From positions 1-35,932 of the forward strand of contig JAJZJB010000006.1 in the NCBI GenBank assembly GCA_021810375.1: a DNA stretch of 35,932 bases, written 5' to 3'. Made by a program: the position numbers and the translations under genes. This document shows, one piece after another, positions 1 to 8,207 of the stretch. The stretch comes from Microcaldota archaeon (GTDB lineage Archaea > Micrarchaeota > Micrarchaeia > Micrarchaeales > CABMGC01). The notes below the pieces were generated by a model. It saw nothing but the letters and a program-made list of their open reading frames with translations, was not told where the DNA came from and made no database searches. Each line of letters starts with the position of its first letter. The stretch's first letter is position 1.

Positions 1-228
1 AGACCGCTCATAGGGTTCGATAAACAGGAGATCATATCAGTTGCAAAACGCATAGGCACATACGATGAGTCCATAAAACCGTACAAAGACGTATGCTCTA
101 TAAACTCAAAGAATCCTGTTACAAGGACCGATCCGGGATTGATGTCAGAGCTGATCAAGGAGTTCAAGATTGCAGCATTGGTAAAGAAATCCCTAAATCT
201 CTCAAAGGATGTGGTCCATAGCAGATAA
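1..228 (+). CDS. thiI: tRNA 4-thiouridine synthase ThiI, C-terminal fragment (truncated by window edge)
   Basis: Frame 1 reads RPLIGFDKQEIISVAKRIGTYDESIKPYKDVCSINSKNPVTRT...VVHSR*, which resembles the ThiI C-terminal PP-loop region. Confidence 0.8.
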   Translation, partial: RPLIGFDKQEIISVAKRIGTYDESIKPYKDVCSINSKNPVTRTDPGLMSELIKEFKIAALVKKSLNLSKDVVHSR

Positions 229-333
229 TTGCATGGGCATCGGCACGACTGTGTCCTCAAGTCTGTTAAAATCAAGGAAATGCAATTGCGTATTGGGCGC
301 TATGCCGCAAGCCCGAACCCTGGCAAACAGGGC

Positions 334-507
334 TTAGGCACTAGCAACCTGCGATGAAGCTATTTCCTTCCTGCTGGGTTTCTTCCTGTAGAGCTCGCTG
401 TACTTATAGCATCTATCTGAACAATAATAGCGTATGGCCCCATTCCTCTTTACGTATATGAGCCCTGTGCCCCTTTCTATCTCGCCAGTGCAGTATGAGC
501 ATTTCAT
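334..507 (-). CDS. rpl24e: Ribosomal protein eL24 (L24e)
   Basis: MKCSYCTGEIERGTGLIYVKRNGAIRYYCSDRCYKY: zinc-ribbon CxxC...CxxxC L24e signature; internal Met of the track ORF used as start. Confidence 0.9.
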   Translation of the reverse strand: MKCSYCTGEIERGTGLIYVKRNGAIRYYCSDRCYKYSELYRKKPSRKEIASSQVASA

Positions 508-508
508 G

Positions 509-733
509 TTATCTCGCCCGTATTGGCTTGTCCTCCCTGCTTGTATCTCCAAGCCTTATCAGGTCTCCTACCCTGACTTTTCCTGCAATATTCTTCCTTA
601 TTACCCTGCCCTTGTCCGGGCCTTCCAGGATCTTGCCGAGGATCTGCTTGATCTCCCCATATATCCCTGTCCTCCTAGGGGCTACTTCGACTACTTCAGC
701 GAGCCAACCCTCTAGCTTCTTCTCCTCGGCCAT
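509..733 (-). CDS. rps28e: Ribosomal protein eS28 (S28e)
   Basis: EVVEVAPRRTGIYGEIKQ...IRKNIAGKVRVGDLIRLGDTSRE; sits between L7Ae and L24e as in other archaea. Confidence 0.92.
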   Translation of the reverse strand: MAEEKKLEGWLAEVVEVAPRRTGIYGEIKQILGKILEGPDKGRVIRKNIAGKVRVGDLIRLGDTSREDKPIRAR

Positions 734-746
734 TCAAAACACCTTG

Positions 747-1223
747 TTACGCTTGGGCTGCAGGAGCAGCAGGCTTTGACTGCGGCTTGGGAGCGCTTGC
801 CGGCTTTGGCGTTGCTGCGGGCTTTGCAGCCTGTGCAGGCTTCGCCTCTGCAGATCCGGTGCTCTTTCCTGTAATCTTTGCTATAACATCTTTCATCGTG
901 CGTTCTGACTCTCCAGGCTTCTCTATTGACGCTGCAGCGCACGGTACATTGATTCCTATTGCCTTTCCTAGGTCAAGCTTCGTGGGAAGATAGCCGAATG
1001 GTATCTTCTTCTGCTCGCAGAGTGTAGGTATGTGCATTACCACTTCCTCGGGGTCAACGTCTTCAGCGATCACGACAAAGTTTGCAAGGCCTCTCTCGAC
1101 GCTCTTGGTTACTTCATTCGCGCCTTTCCTTATTGTTCCGCTCTGCTTCGCAAGCCGCAATGCCTCCGCTATCTTTCCAGCCACATCTTTCGATACCTCG
1201 AATTTCACATAGGATTTTGCCAT
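747..1223 (-). CDS. rpl7ae: Ribosomal protein L7Ae with Ala/Lys/Pro-rich C-terminal tail
   Basis: TIRKGANEVTKSVERGLANFVVIAEDVDPEEVVMHIPTLCEQKKIPFGYLPTK is the L7Ae core; tail of about 40 aa rich in A/K/P. Confidence 0.95.
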   Translation of the reverse strand: MAKSYVKFEVSKDVAGKIAEALRLAKQSGTIRKGANEVTKSVERGLANFVVIAEDVDPEEVVMHIPTLCEQKKIPFGYLPTKLDLGKAIGINVPCAAASIEKPGESERTMKDVIAKITGKSTGSAEAKPAQAAKPAATPKPASAPKPQSKPAAPAAQA

Positions 1224-1312
1224 TTCGACACCTCATGTCATTGGTGCAACAATTAGTTGCGCTAACCTAATGGTTAGTTACATATCATATGCAACGTATA
1301 ACCTTAAATACC
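1224..1312 (-). promoter_or_regulatory. L7Ae 5' leader and probable promoter with three small inverted repeats
   Basis: Minus-strand TATA-like GGTATTTAAGG, then CTAACC-ATTA-GGTTAG, GCAAC-TAATT-GTTGC and GACA-TGAGG-TGTC just before the ATG. Confidence 0.5.
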
Positions 1313-1545
1313 TTTCACGCTGCCTGCAGAGAAACCATTATAAGTGCCGTTCACACTAGGTTCCAGCAAGCCTGTCACGCCAGCTACTGTGACTGGCTTT
1401 CCTATTGAGGTCTCGTTCAGCGTAGCGTTTACTTCAAAGCCTTCAGATCCTATTTCCACCGGGATATTAGGGAGATGTTCAGTTGCATATTCTACTGGTC
1501 AGAGGGAAGTTACGCCTCTGGAGACAACCTGCAGTTATGCAATGG
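1304..1545 (-). pseudogene. Decayed fragment related to the 3110..5044 surface protein
   Basis: Minus strand reads GFEVNATLNETSIGKPVTVAGVTGLLEPSV, and LPSDQ*NMQLNIS in another frame; the intact gene has SDQYNIPLNLT...SGYNVTAVLNETAIGKPVTQAEITTLP. Frame change and in-frame stops. Confidence 0.7.
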
Positions 1546-1669
1546 CAGAAAAATCAGATGAAGATTATATAGTTACTGCATGCTTATAAGTGTTTCAATG
1601 CTCATCGGGCGGTGATGAATCCCCAACAAACATTTTATAAGGAGCAGATGCAGTAACTAATCCTAATGC

Positions 1670-2923
1670 TTGGTGCTGCAAGTGACTGCTATTATTGATG
1701 CCCCTACAGAGGCAAGTAAGAATTCGTACCGTATAGAGTCAAGATTCAAGCTTGACGATGCCAGTGTGGAAAAGGCAGTCTTGCAATACCAGAAATACGT
1801 TTCTGCTGCAAAGCAGGCAACAAAGGGCGATGCATCTCCTGGAGCATTATATCTCATGGCTGCAAGGACTGCCGCAGAAGCAGGACTTGTGGAGAGAAGC
1901 ACCAGCGAACAGGACATGGAGACCCTCGCATCTACGGAAAAGTCCGAGTCAAGAATATCATCTCAGCTTAATTATGCCTCGTCGCTGCGCGAACGCCTGC
2001 TTAGGGATCCTCCGCCATGGGCTAAGGGAGGAGAGGAAGTGCTCTCAAACGCCGAATACTCATCATACTTCGAAACAATAAATATTGCGTTTCAGGAGAA
2101 TGTGCCTACGGCAAAGATAATAGACCTTATAGGCATAATCGCGTCAAAATTGCCTGACAAGGACGAGGCATGCATTGCCGTAGAAGTCGCAAACATTGCA
2201 AAGCAGAAAAAGAGGCATATGTATCTCTATGAACTGGCTGTCCATTATAAGCTGGGAAACGATATTACTGAATATGCATATGCCAGAATAAGACGAATTA
2301 CGGTGACAAAAGACCTAGCGATGCCGAATGCCGAGCAGGCGTTTACTGCATTCAAAAATGCGGGTATGCATGGGGATGCCATATCCGTTGCAGCAGAATT
2401 CAATCTTAAGTCGAACGGCTCGCTGGGTGGCAAGGTCAGCCGCGCAGCGGCAATAATAAACGAGGTCAACGATCCAGCTATGAAAAAGAACCTCATACTG
2501 TTTGCCCAGGAAGCATACAAGGTAAGGGGAAACTACGAAGTTGCTTCAGAGCTTGCGCATGATTATAGAAACTGGCTGCTCAGTGAAGACGAGAAGGCCG
2601 CCCGCGCCGAGGAGCTGCTAGAAAGGAAGATGCGTGCGCCTGAGAGGAACAGGATACTCATGGCAATGCGAAGGGAAGACAAGAAAGTTCCAAAGTTGCC
2701 TCACCAGAAAACATTGCTGACCTTTACCGAGAAGGAAATACTTGACCTTCTCATCAGGGATTCCACGTCTGTACCGGCTCACTACGCAAAATGGCCTGCG
2801 GAGCTTAGGCCGAAGCCGCAGGAAGTGAGTATTGACATGAATGACTTCCGTGCAGACCTAAAAGCCCTATTAATTAGAGGAGACCTCCAGAAAACTGGAA
2901 ATAGGTACAGGTTGAGAGCTTAA
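1670..2923 (+). CDS. Hypothetical alpha-helical protein, possibly with a C-terminal winged helix
   Basis: 417-aa ORF with TTG or GTG start; helical-repeat character; C-terminus FTEKEILDLLIRD...ADLKALLIRGDLQKTGNRYRLRA looks wHTH-like. Confidence 0.75.
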   Translation: MVLQVTAIIDAPTEASKNSYRIESRFKLDDASVEKAVLQYQKYVSAAKQATKGDASPGALYLMAARTAAEAGLVERSTSEQDMETLASTEKSESRISSQLNYASSLRERLLRDPPPWAKGGEEVLSNAEYSSYFETINIAFQENVPTAKIIDLIGIIASKLPDKDEACIAVEVANIAKQKKRHMYLYELAVHYKLGNDITEYAYARIRRITVTKDLAMPNAEQAFTAFKNAGMHGDAISVAAEFNLKSNGSLGGKVSRAAAIINEVNDPAMKKNLILFAQEAYKVRGNYEVASELAHDYRNWLLSEDEKAARAEELLERKMRAPERNRILMAMRREDKKVPKLPHQKTLLTFTEKEILDLLIRDSTSVPAHYAKWPAELRPKPQEVSIDMNDFRADLKALLIRGDLQKTGNRYRLRA

Positions 2924-3109
2924 CCCAGCACCTAGTGCACTGAATATCTCGAGAGAAAGGTTATCGGAGCAGGAAAGGATCAATGGCCAAAACCATCTTG
3001 CGCGCGATTCATATAACTAAGCCAGCCTAATTAGCCATTAAAGCCCGGAGCTACTCACATTCATCAATTGCCTAGGAAACACGCAGCTCCACAACTTCAT
3101 TGCTCTGCT

Positions 3110-5044
3110 TCATGCATTAGAGAGGCTGCATCCGCCATTTCCATATGGTGTCCATGTAAGAACTGCAATGCCACCGTTTCCTCCGCCACCGCCGGCATGT
3201 GCTGTCCCTGCTGCGCCACCCTGCCCCGCGTTGCTTGTGCTTCCTGCAGATCCTCCAGGTCCGGCATAGTTCCCTATGGCAGATGAACCAGCACCGCCAT
3301 TAGATCCGCCATTGCCGCCACCATAGCCCTCATAGCCTGACGCACCGCCCCCTCCACTACCATAACCTCCGCCACCGCCGGCTCCAATGCTGATGGACAG
3401 GTTTCCTGCGCCTCCGTAGAAACCGATACCTCCGGATCCGCTATCATAGGTAGGGCCTCCACCGCCTCCTGCGTTAAGGCTCCCCTGCGAACCATATTCC
3501 TGACCATAATAGTTAAATCCACCCGCCCCTCCACTGCTGCCTGTTCCTCCCCCGCCGCCATATTGTGGATTGCTAACGGTTCCGGCACCAGCCCCTCCAT
3601 CAGAGGCAGCTACAAGTCTCCCTGATTCTAATATTGCTGTGCTTCCCCCGCCGCCTCCGGATCCTGCGAAGTCCTCGGATCCGGAACCTGCTCCACCTCC
3701 TCCGCCATAGTATCCTGCTCCGCCGCCCCCTCCTCCTCCAGATGCACCATACGCTCCTCCGCCTCCCCCGCCGCCAACATATACTGTTAAGTTGCTGCCT
3801 GCGCTGAAAGTGGCAGAGCCAGTCACTTTTAATGCACTGTCCCCAGAATAGCCCCCCGAATTATTATATTCGCTACCGCCCCCTCCGCCGCCATAAAGCA
3901 CATAATCGAATGTTACGGCATGTGGTATAATGCCAGAATAATATGTAGTGATAGTGCTATTGCAGACTGGGACCCCGCCCTCTGATGAGAGCTTTCCCTG
4001 CGGTACAGTGGTGGTTATCTGTGGCGCTACGGTTGTAGTACTTATAGAGGTTGTTTGCGTATAATTGTTTGTATATGCTGTAGTTACAGGGATTAGACCT
4101 GTGGTTACATTGCCTGGAAGTGTTGTTATTTCTGCCTGGGTTACTGGCTTGCCTATGGCAGTCTCATTTAGAACCGCAGTCACATTGTATCCGCTCTTCA
4201 GTTCACTTACATTCGCCTGGAAAGTTAGGTTAAGTGGTATATTGTATTGGTCTGAGAGGCACATGCCCACGGTGTAGTTGCCTGTAACATTGCCATTCCT
4301 AAGGTTCCCTGCCATCTTCACCCTTACGCATCCCATTCCATTATGCGTTGCGGGTCCAAGCACAGTTACTGTAGTGCTGTTTGCTGTTTTGTTCCTATTT
4401 AGGTCTGAAATAAATGTGTTTATTCCTGAGTCTAGTGTTGCTCCAGAGTAAGAAGGCTGGCATGTAATCCCTCTGGCAGAAGAATTACTAGAGCCAATTA
4501 AACCAAGAGCGAACGAGCTCTTGGAGCAAGAATATGCTGTGCCGTTTGCAAGGTAAACTTCTACTTCAGTCAAGTTGCCGATTATGGGTATGCCTGTTGC
4601 ATTGAAGTAAATACGCGAATCGTTACCGTACTTCTGGTAAGTAAGCCTGATAGGAAATTGAGTATCGAGGTTTCCTATGAGCGCGACTCCACTGAGTCGC
4701 AGGTCTATGCGACCTGAGTAACTCACGTTGAACTGGTTCGACGAGAGCAGTTTCTGCGTAGCGACGGTTACCACCCCTCCAACAGTCCTGTTTGACGAAG
4801 AGGCCAACTCTGCCTGCAGAGCGTTTGAGTTTCCTCCTCCATAGCCGAGCAAGAAATAAGCGGCAATGCCTATTATCACTAATACTATCACTATGCCTGC
4901 CACAACCGATGTACCTATGCCACTGCCTTTAGCTCTCGGGCGCGTAGCGCTTGACTCAGGAGCCTGTGGCTGTGGAGTGACGGTCGGCCGCGCCTGAGGT
5001 TTTGCAGGCTGCTGGTCATATGTGTTCCCATTATCCGAGGACAT
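3110..5044 (-). CDS. Predicted surface-anchored protein: N-terminal TM helix, N-glycosylation-sequon-rich ectodomain, Thr-rich linker, C-terminal glycine-rich domain
   Basis: GIGTSVVAGIVIVLVIIGIAAYFLLGYGG TM; many NxS/T; C-terminal GGGGGGGAYGASGGGGGGGAGYYGGGGG... Confidence 0.85.
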   Translation of the reverse strand: MSSDNGNTYDQQPAKPQARPTVTPQPQAPESSATRPRAKGSGIGTSVVAGIVIVLVIIGIAAYFLLGYGGGNSNALQAELASSSNRTVGGVVTVATQKLLSSNQFNVSYSGRIDLRLSGVALIGNLDTQFPIRLTYQKYGNDSRIYFNATGIPIIGNLTEVEVYLANGTAYSCSKSSFALGLIGSSNSSARGITCQPSYSGATLDSGINTFISDLNRNKTANSTTVTVLGPATHNGMGCVRVKMAGNLRNGNVTGNYTVGMCLSDQYNIPLNLTFQANVSELKSGYNVTAVLNETAIGKPVTQAEITTLPGNVTTGLIPVTTAYTNNYTQTTSISTTTVAPQITTTVPQGKLSSEGGVPVCNSTITTYYSGIIPHAVTFDYVLYGGGGGGSEYNNSGGYSGDSALKVTGSATFSAGSNLTVYVGGGGGGGAYGASGGGGGGGAGYYGGGGGAGSGSEDFAGSGGGGGSTAILESGRLVAASDGGAGAGTVSNPQYGGGGGTGSSGGAGGFNYYGQEYGSQGSLNAGGGGGPTYDSGSGGIGFYGGAGNLSISIGAGGGGGYGSGGGGASGYEGYGGGNGGSNGGAGSSAIGNYAGPGGSAGSTSNAGQGGAAGTAHAGGGGGNGGIAVLTWTPYGNGGCSLSNA

Positions 5045-5206
5045 GCCTTGCTATACTTTCTGAATATTTATATATCCTTGTATATATCGAGCATAGCATC
5101 ACTTGAATCCTAGGGAAAAGTGCAGTACCCTATAATCGCAGCGCCGTTGACACGTTCAAACTGCTGCAGCTAGTTGCCTGCGCAAAAAGCCGGGCCGTGA
5201 AAGGAA

Positions 5207-7399
5207 TCAGTCCATGAATTGGTCTGGCGTCGGAGGATTCTCAGGAACCCCTTTCCTCTTCCTTATCTCGCGAACAACCTTGTCCTGCAGCTCCTTGTTG
5301 AGCTTCTCATACCCTGCATATTCTGGGTACCAGATGGCCTTCCCCTGGGTAAGTCCCCTCATCTCGTTGGAGAATCCTTTTATGACTTCGGCAACAGGCA
5401 GCTTCGCTATTATCGTGACATTCTCATTCTCCTGCTGTATATCCATTACCTGCCCGCGCTTGCTCTGCAGGAATGAGATCACGTCCGAGAGATACTCCTG
5501 TCCTATATTTATCGTGAACTTCTGCTTCGGCTCCATGAGGACCACACCTGCAGTAAGCATGCCTGCATAGATGGGCCTTCTCATTGCAGGAATTATCTGT
5601 GCAGGGCCCCTGTGTACTGGGTCTTCGTGTATTGTTGCATCTGTTATGGAGACCTTTATCCCGGATACTTTCTCCCTTGCGAGAGGCCCGTCCTTGACCG
5701 CCTCCTCAAATCCCTCTATAAGCAGCTCCATTACCTCGTTGAGGTACTGTACGCCTTTTGTGGCATCTATGAGAACGCTCCTGTTTGATACGTCGACAAC
5801 ACCTCTGGCTTCCTCTCTGGTGAGACCGGCCTTTATCAGAGGCTCCCAGAACTGCCTCCCTTTAGGCTTGCCTTCCCGCAGCTCGCCGCTCTCTATCATG
5901 TCAATGACTCCTTGCGGCAGTGGTTCTACGTTGATGTAGAATCTGGTATGCCTGTTAGGCGACTTGCCCTCGACATTCTCAACGGATCTCTCAATCGTTT
6001 CCCTATATACAACTATCGGTTCGCTCGTTGTGATAGGCACTTTGAACTCGTCCCTGATCTTTGTCTCAATTACCTCCAGGTGAAGTTCTCCCATTCCGCT
6101 TACTAAGTGCTCTCCAGTCTCCTGGTTTAGTTCTACCAGTATTGTCTGGTCTCCCTTCGTGAGCTCCCTCAAGGCCTCTATGAGTTTTGCCATATCTCGC
6201 GTGTCCTTTGCCTCTATGGCCTTGGTTACAACAGGCTGCGAGTAGTGCTTTATCTGTTCGAACGGCTCAATATTGTTCTCGCTGACAGTGTCGCCTATTG
6301 AAGCATTCTTCAGCCCTATAAGCGCTGCTATGTTTCCCGCTGGCACCGCGTCTATCAGAACCCTGTCTGGTCCCATGTAGAGCCCCACCATCTGCACTTT
6401 CTGCGGGTCCGGCATCCCGGTAACATATACGTCTACCCCTTTTCTCACCGTGCCTGAGAAGATCCTGCCTATCGCCACCTCTCCTGCCTGCTTGTCATAA
6501 TTTATTCCGAATACTATGCAGCAGACAGGCCCGTCCTTATTCACTGCGAGCATGTCTTTTCCGTCCACAGTGGACAGGTCGCCATGCCAGAGGTGAGGGA
6601 TCCTGTACTTCTGTGCCTCTCCCGGGTCTGGCATATGCTCTATGATCATCGAGAGTACCGCCTCATCTATCGGCGCCACCTCCTGAAGCTTCTGCTCGTC
6701 ATTCTTGGCAGTGAGGTCCCATATGTCCTTAAATGTTACCTTGTACTTCTCCATGATCCTTTTCGAAATGGCCCACTTCTTGTAAGCGGAACCAAAGCAG
6801 ATGCTTCCTCCCTCGACGCTGACCTGCCACTTCTTGGCAAATTCCTCAGGTGCGAATCTGGTTATCAGCTTGTTGATATCATTTATTAGGTGAAGAAGCC
6901 TCTCGAACGCCTGTTCCGGTGTCAATTTCAGTTCATTGAGCAGCCTGTCTGTCTTGTTGACGAAAAGGACTGGCTTTGCCCTTTCCTGCAGCGCCTGCCT
7001 TAGCACAGTCTCAGTCTGCGGCATTATCCCCTCTACTGGATCCACTACAAGCACCACGCCGTCCACAGCCCTCATTGACCTTGTGACATGGCCGCCGAAA
7101 TCTACGTGGCCTGGGGTATCTATGAGGTTGATTATGTAATCCACGTCGCCGTAATTGAATCCGAGGGATATGTTTGCCGACTTGATCGTCATCCTCCTAT
7201 CCTTCTCTATGGCCTCGTAATTCGTGTAAAGTGCTTCGGCCGCAACAGTCTTTGATATTATGCCTGCGCGCGCAAGCAGCGAGTCCGTAAGCGTTGTCTT
7301 CCCGTGGTGTACATGCGCGATTATGGCAACGTTCCTTATCTGGCTGACATTGCCCATTATCTTTGCCACTTGCTCTACTACGAATTCTTTCCTTACCAA
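5207..7399 (-). CDS. fusA: Translation elongation factor aEF-2
   Basis: GKTTLTDSLLARAG, NLIDTPGHVDFGGHVTRSMRAVDG, NKTDRL, diphthamide-region HEDPVHRGPAQIIPA. Confidence 0.97.
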   Translation of the reverse strand: MVRKEFVVEQVAKIMGNVSQIRNVAIIAHVHHGKTTLTDSLLARAGIISKTVAAEALYTNYEAIEKDRRMTIKSANISLGFNYGDVDYIINLIDTPGHVDFGGHVTRSMRAVDGVVLVVDPVEGIMPQTETVLRQALQERAKPVLFVNKTDRLLNELKLTPEQAFERLLHLINDINKLITRFAPEEFAKKWQVSVEGGSICFGSAYKKWAISKRIMEKYKVTFKDIWDLTAKNDEQKLQEVAPIDEAVLSMIIEHMPDPGEAQKYRIPHLWHGDLSTVDGKDMLAVNKDGPVCCIVFGINYDKQAGEVAIGRIFSGTVRKGVDVYVTGMPDPQKVQMVGLYMGPDRVLIDAVPAGNIAALIGLKNASIGDTVSENNIEPFEQIKHYSQPVVTKAIEAKDTRDMAKLIEALRELTKGDQTILVELNQETGEHLVSGMGELHLEVIETKIRDEFKVPITTSEPIVVYRETIERSVENVEGKSPNRHTRFYINVEPLPQGVIDMIESGELREGKPKGRQFWEPLIKAGLTREEARGVVDVSNRSVLIDATKGVQYLNEVMELLIEGFEEAVKDGPLAREKVSGIKVSITDATIHEDPVHRGPAQIIPAMRRPIYAGMLTAGVVLMEPKQKFTINIGQEYLSDVISFLQSKRGQVMDIQQENENVTIIAKLPVAEVIKGFSNEMRGLTQGKAIWYPEYAGYEKLNKELQDKVVREIRKRKGVPENPPTPDQFMD

Positions 7400-7403
7400 A
7401 GGA

Positions 7404-8207
7404 TCACCTTGCCCTCTTCGCTATGCGCTCCCCTTCAACCCTCTTCTTGATAGCATAGCTCTCAGGGCTGTTGTTTGCAGCAAGGACCAGCTCGTTTGCA
7501 AGCGCCTCTGCCAGAGGCCGCCTGTTCCTGAATGCGCCTATAAGCGCAGCAAGTGCAATGTTCTTAAGTGCCACATTTATTCTCCTCTGCGCGCTTATGC
7601 CTACTGCTACATTGTAGCTTATCCCACCATACCTTACCCTTGTTGTATCTTCTATAGGTGCAGAGTTCTGCAGTGCGTCTATAAGCACCTGGAGCGGGTT
7701 CTTCCCTGTCTGCTTGTTTACTATGTCAAAGGACTTCTGCACTATGTGCATAACCTTGACCTTCTTCCCCTGGAGTCTTCCTTCCGTCCTTATGACCTTG
7801 CCCCCGACCTTCTTGCCTGTGCCTCCGCGCATCAGCTTGTTCACAAGCCTCTCCACAACGCTTATATGCGAGGCATAATAGGACTGGAACTTTCTCCTGC
7901 CATATATGTTCGGATAAACATAAGACTTCAAGTTCACGTACTGCTCAATGCTCCTGTCAGTTATCGCAACTTCGTTAGGGTTGTACTTTCCGAAGACAAG
8001 CACCCCAGAGTAATTGTCTTTCTTCTCCCCTGCCGGTTGTGCAACTTTCTTCTCCTGCGCCGCAGGAGCGCCCTCTGCCGATCGCTCCTCACCGACAGAT
8101 ACTTCTGTATCCTTCTTCGGCGCTGCTCTCCTCCTTCTCGGCTTGGCAGCTGCCCGCGTCTCTGTCGCATTCTGGTTTGTATCTGTAGTCTCAGCCATAA
8201 GAATCAT
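7404..8207 (-). CDS. rps7: Ribosomal protein uS7 with low-complexity N-terminal extension
   Basis: YPNIYGRRKFQSYYASHISVVERLVNKLMRGGTGKKVGGK...RRPLAEALANELVLAANN; ATGA overlap with the S12 stop. Confidence 0.95.
   Translation of the reverse strand: MILMAETTDTNQNATETRAAAKPRRRRAAPKKDTEVSVGEERSAEGAPAAQEKKVAQPAGEKKDNYSGVLVFGKYNPNEVAITDRSIEQYVNLKSYVYPNIYGRRKFQSYYASHISVVERLVNKLMRGGTGKKVGGKVIRTEGRLQGKKVKVMHIVQKSFDIVNKQTGKNPLQVLIDALQNSAPIEDTTRVRYGGISYNVAVGISAQRRINVALKNIALAALIGAFRNRRPLAEALANELVLAANNSPESYAIKKRVEGERIAKRAR

Noticed and set aside
229-333. Possible tRNA or ncRNA with CCCTG-GCAAA-CAGGG hairpin
   Set aside because: No cloverleaf could be drawn; only a short hairpin right after the L24e stop, which may be a simple 3' element
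1344-1589. 81-aa plus-strand ORF
   Set aside because: Opposite strand gives a match to the surface-protein family, so the plus-strand ORF is the shadow of a decayed minus-strand fragment
3274-3600. 108-aa minus-strand ORF in another frame of the glycine-rich gene
   Set aside because: Out-of-frame reading of GGN-rich DNA; Ala/Val/Met-rich by-product
5045-5206. Search for CRISPR, transposase or integrase in intergenic gaps across the window
   Set aside because: No regularly spaced direct repeats, no terminal inverted repeats flanking an ORF, and no transposase/integrase ORF seen
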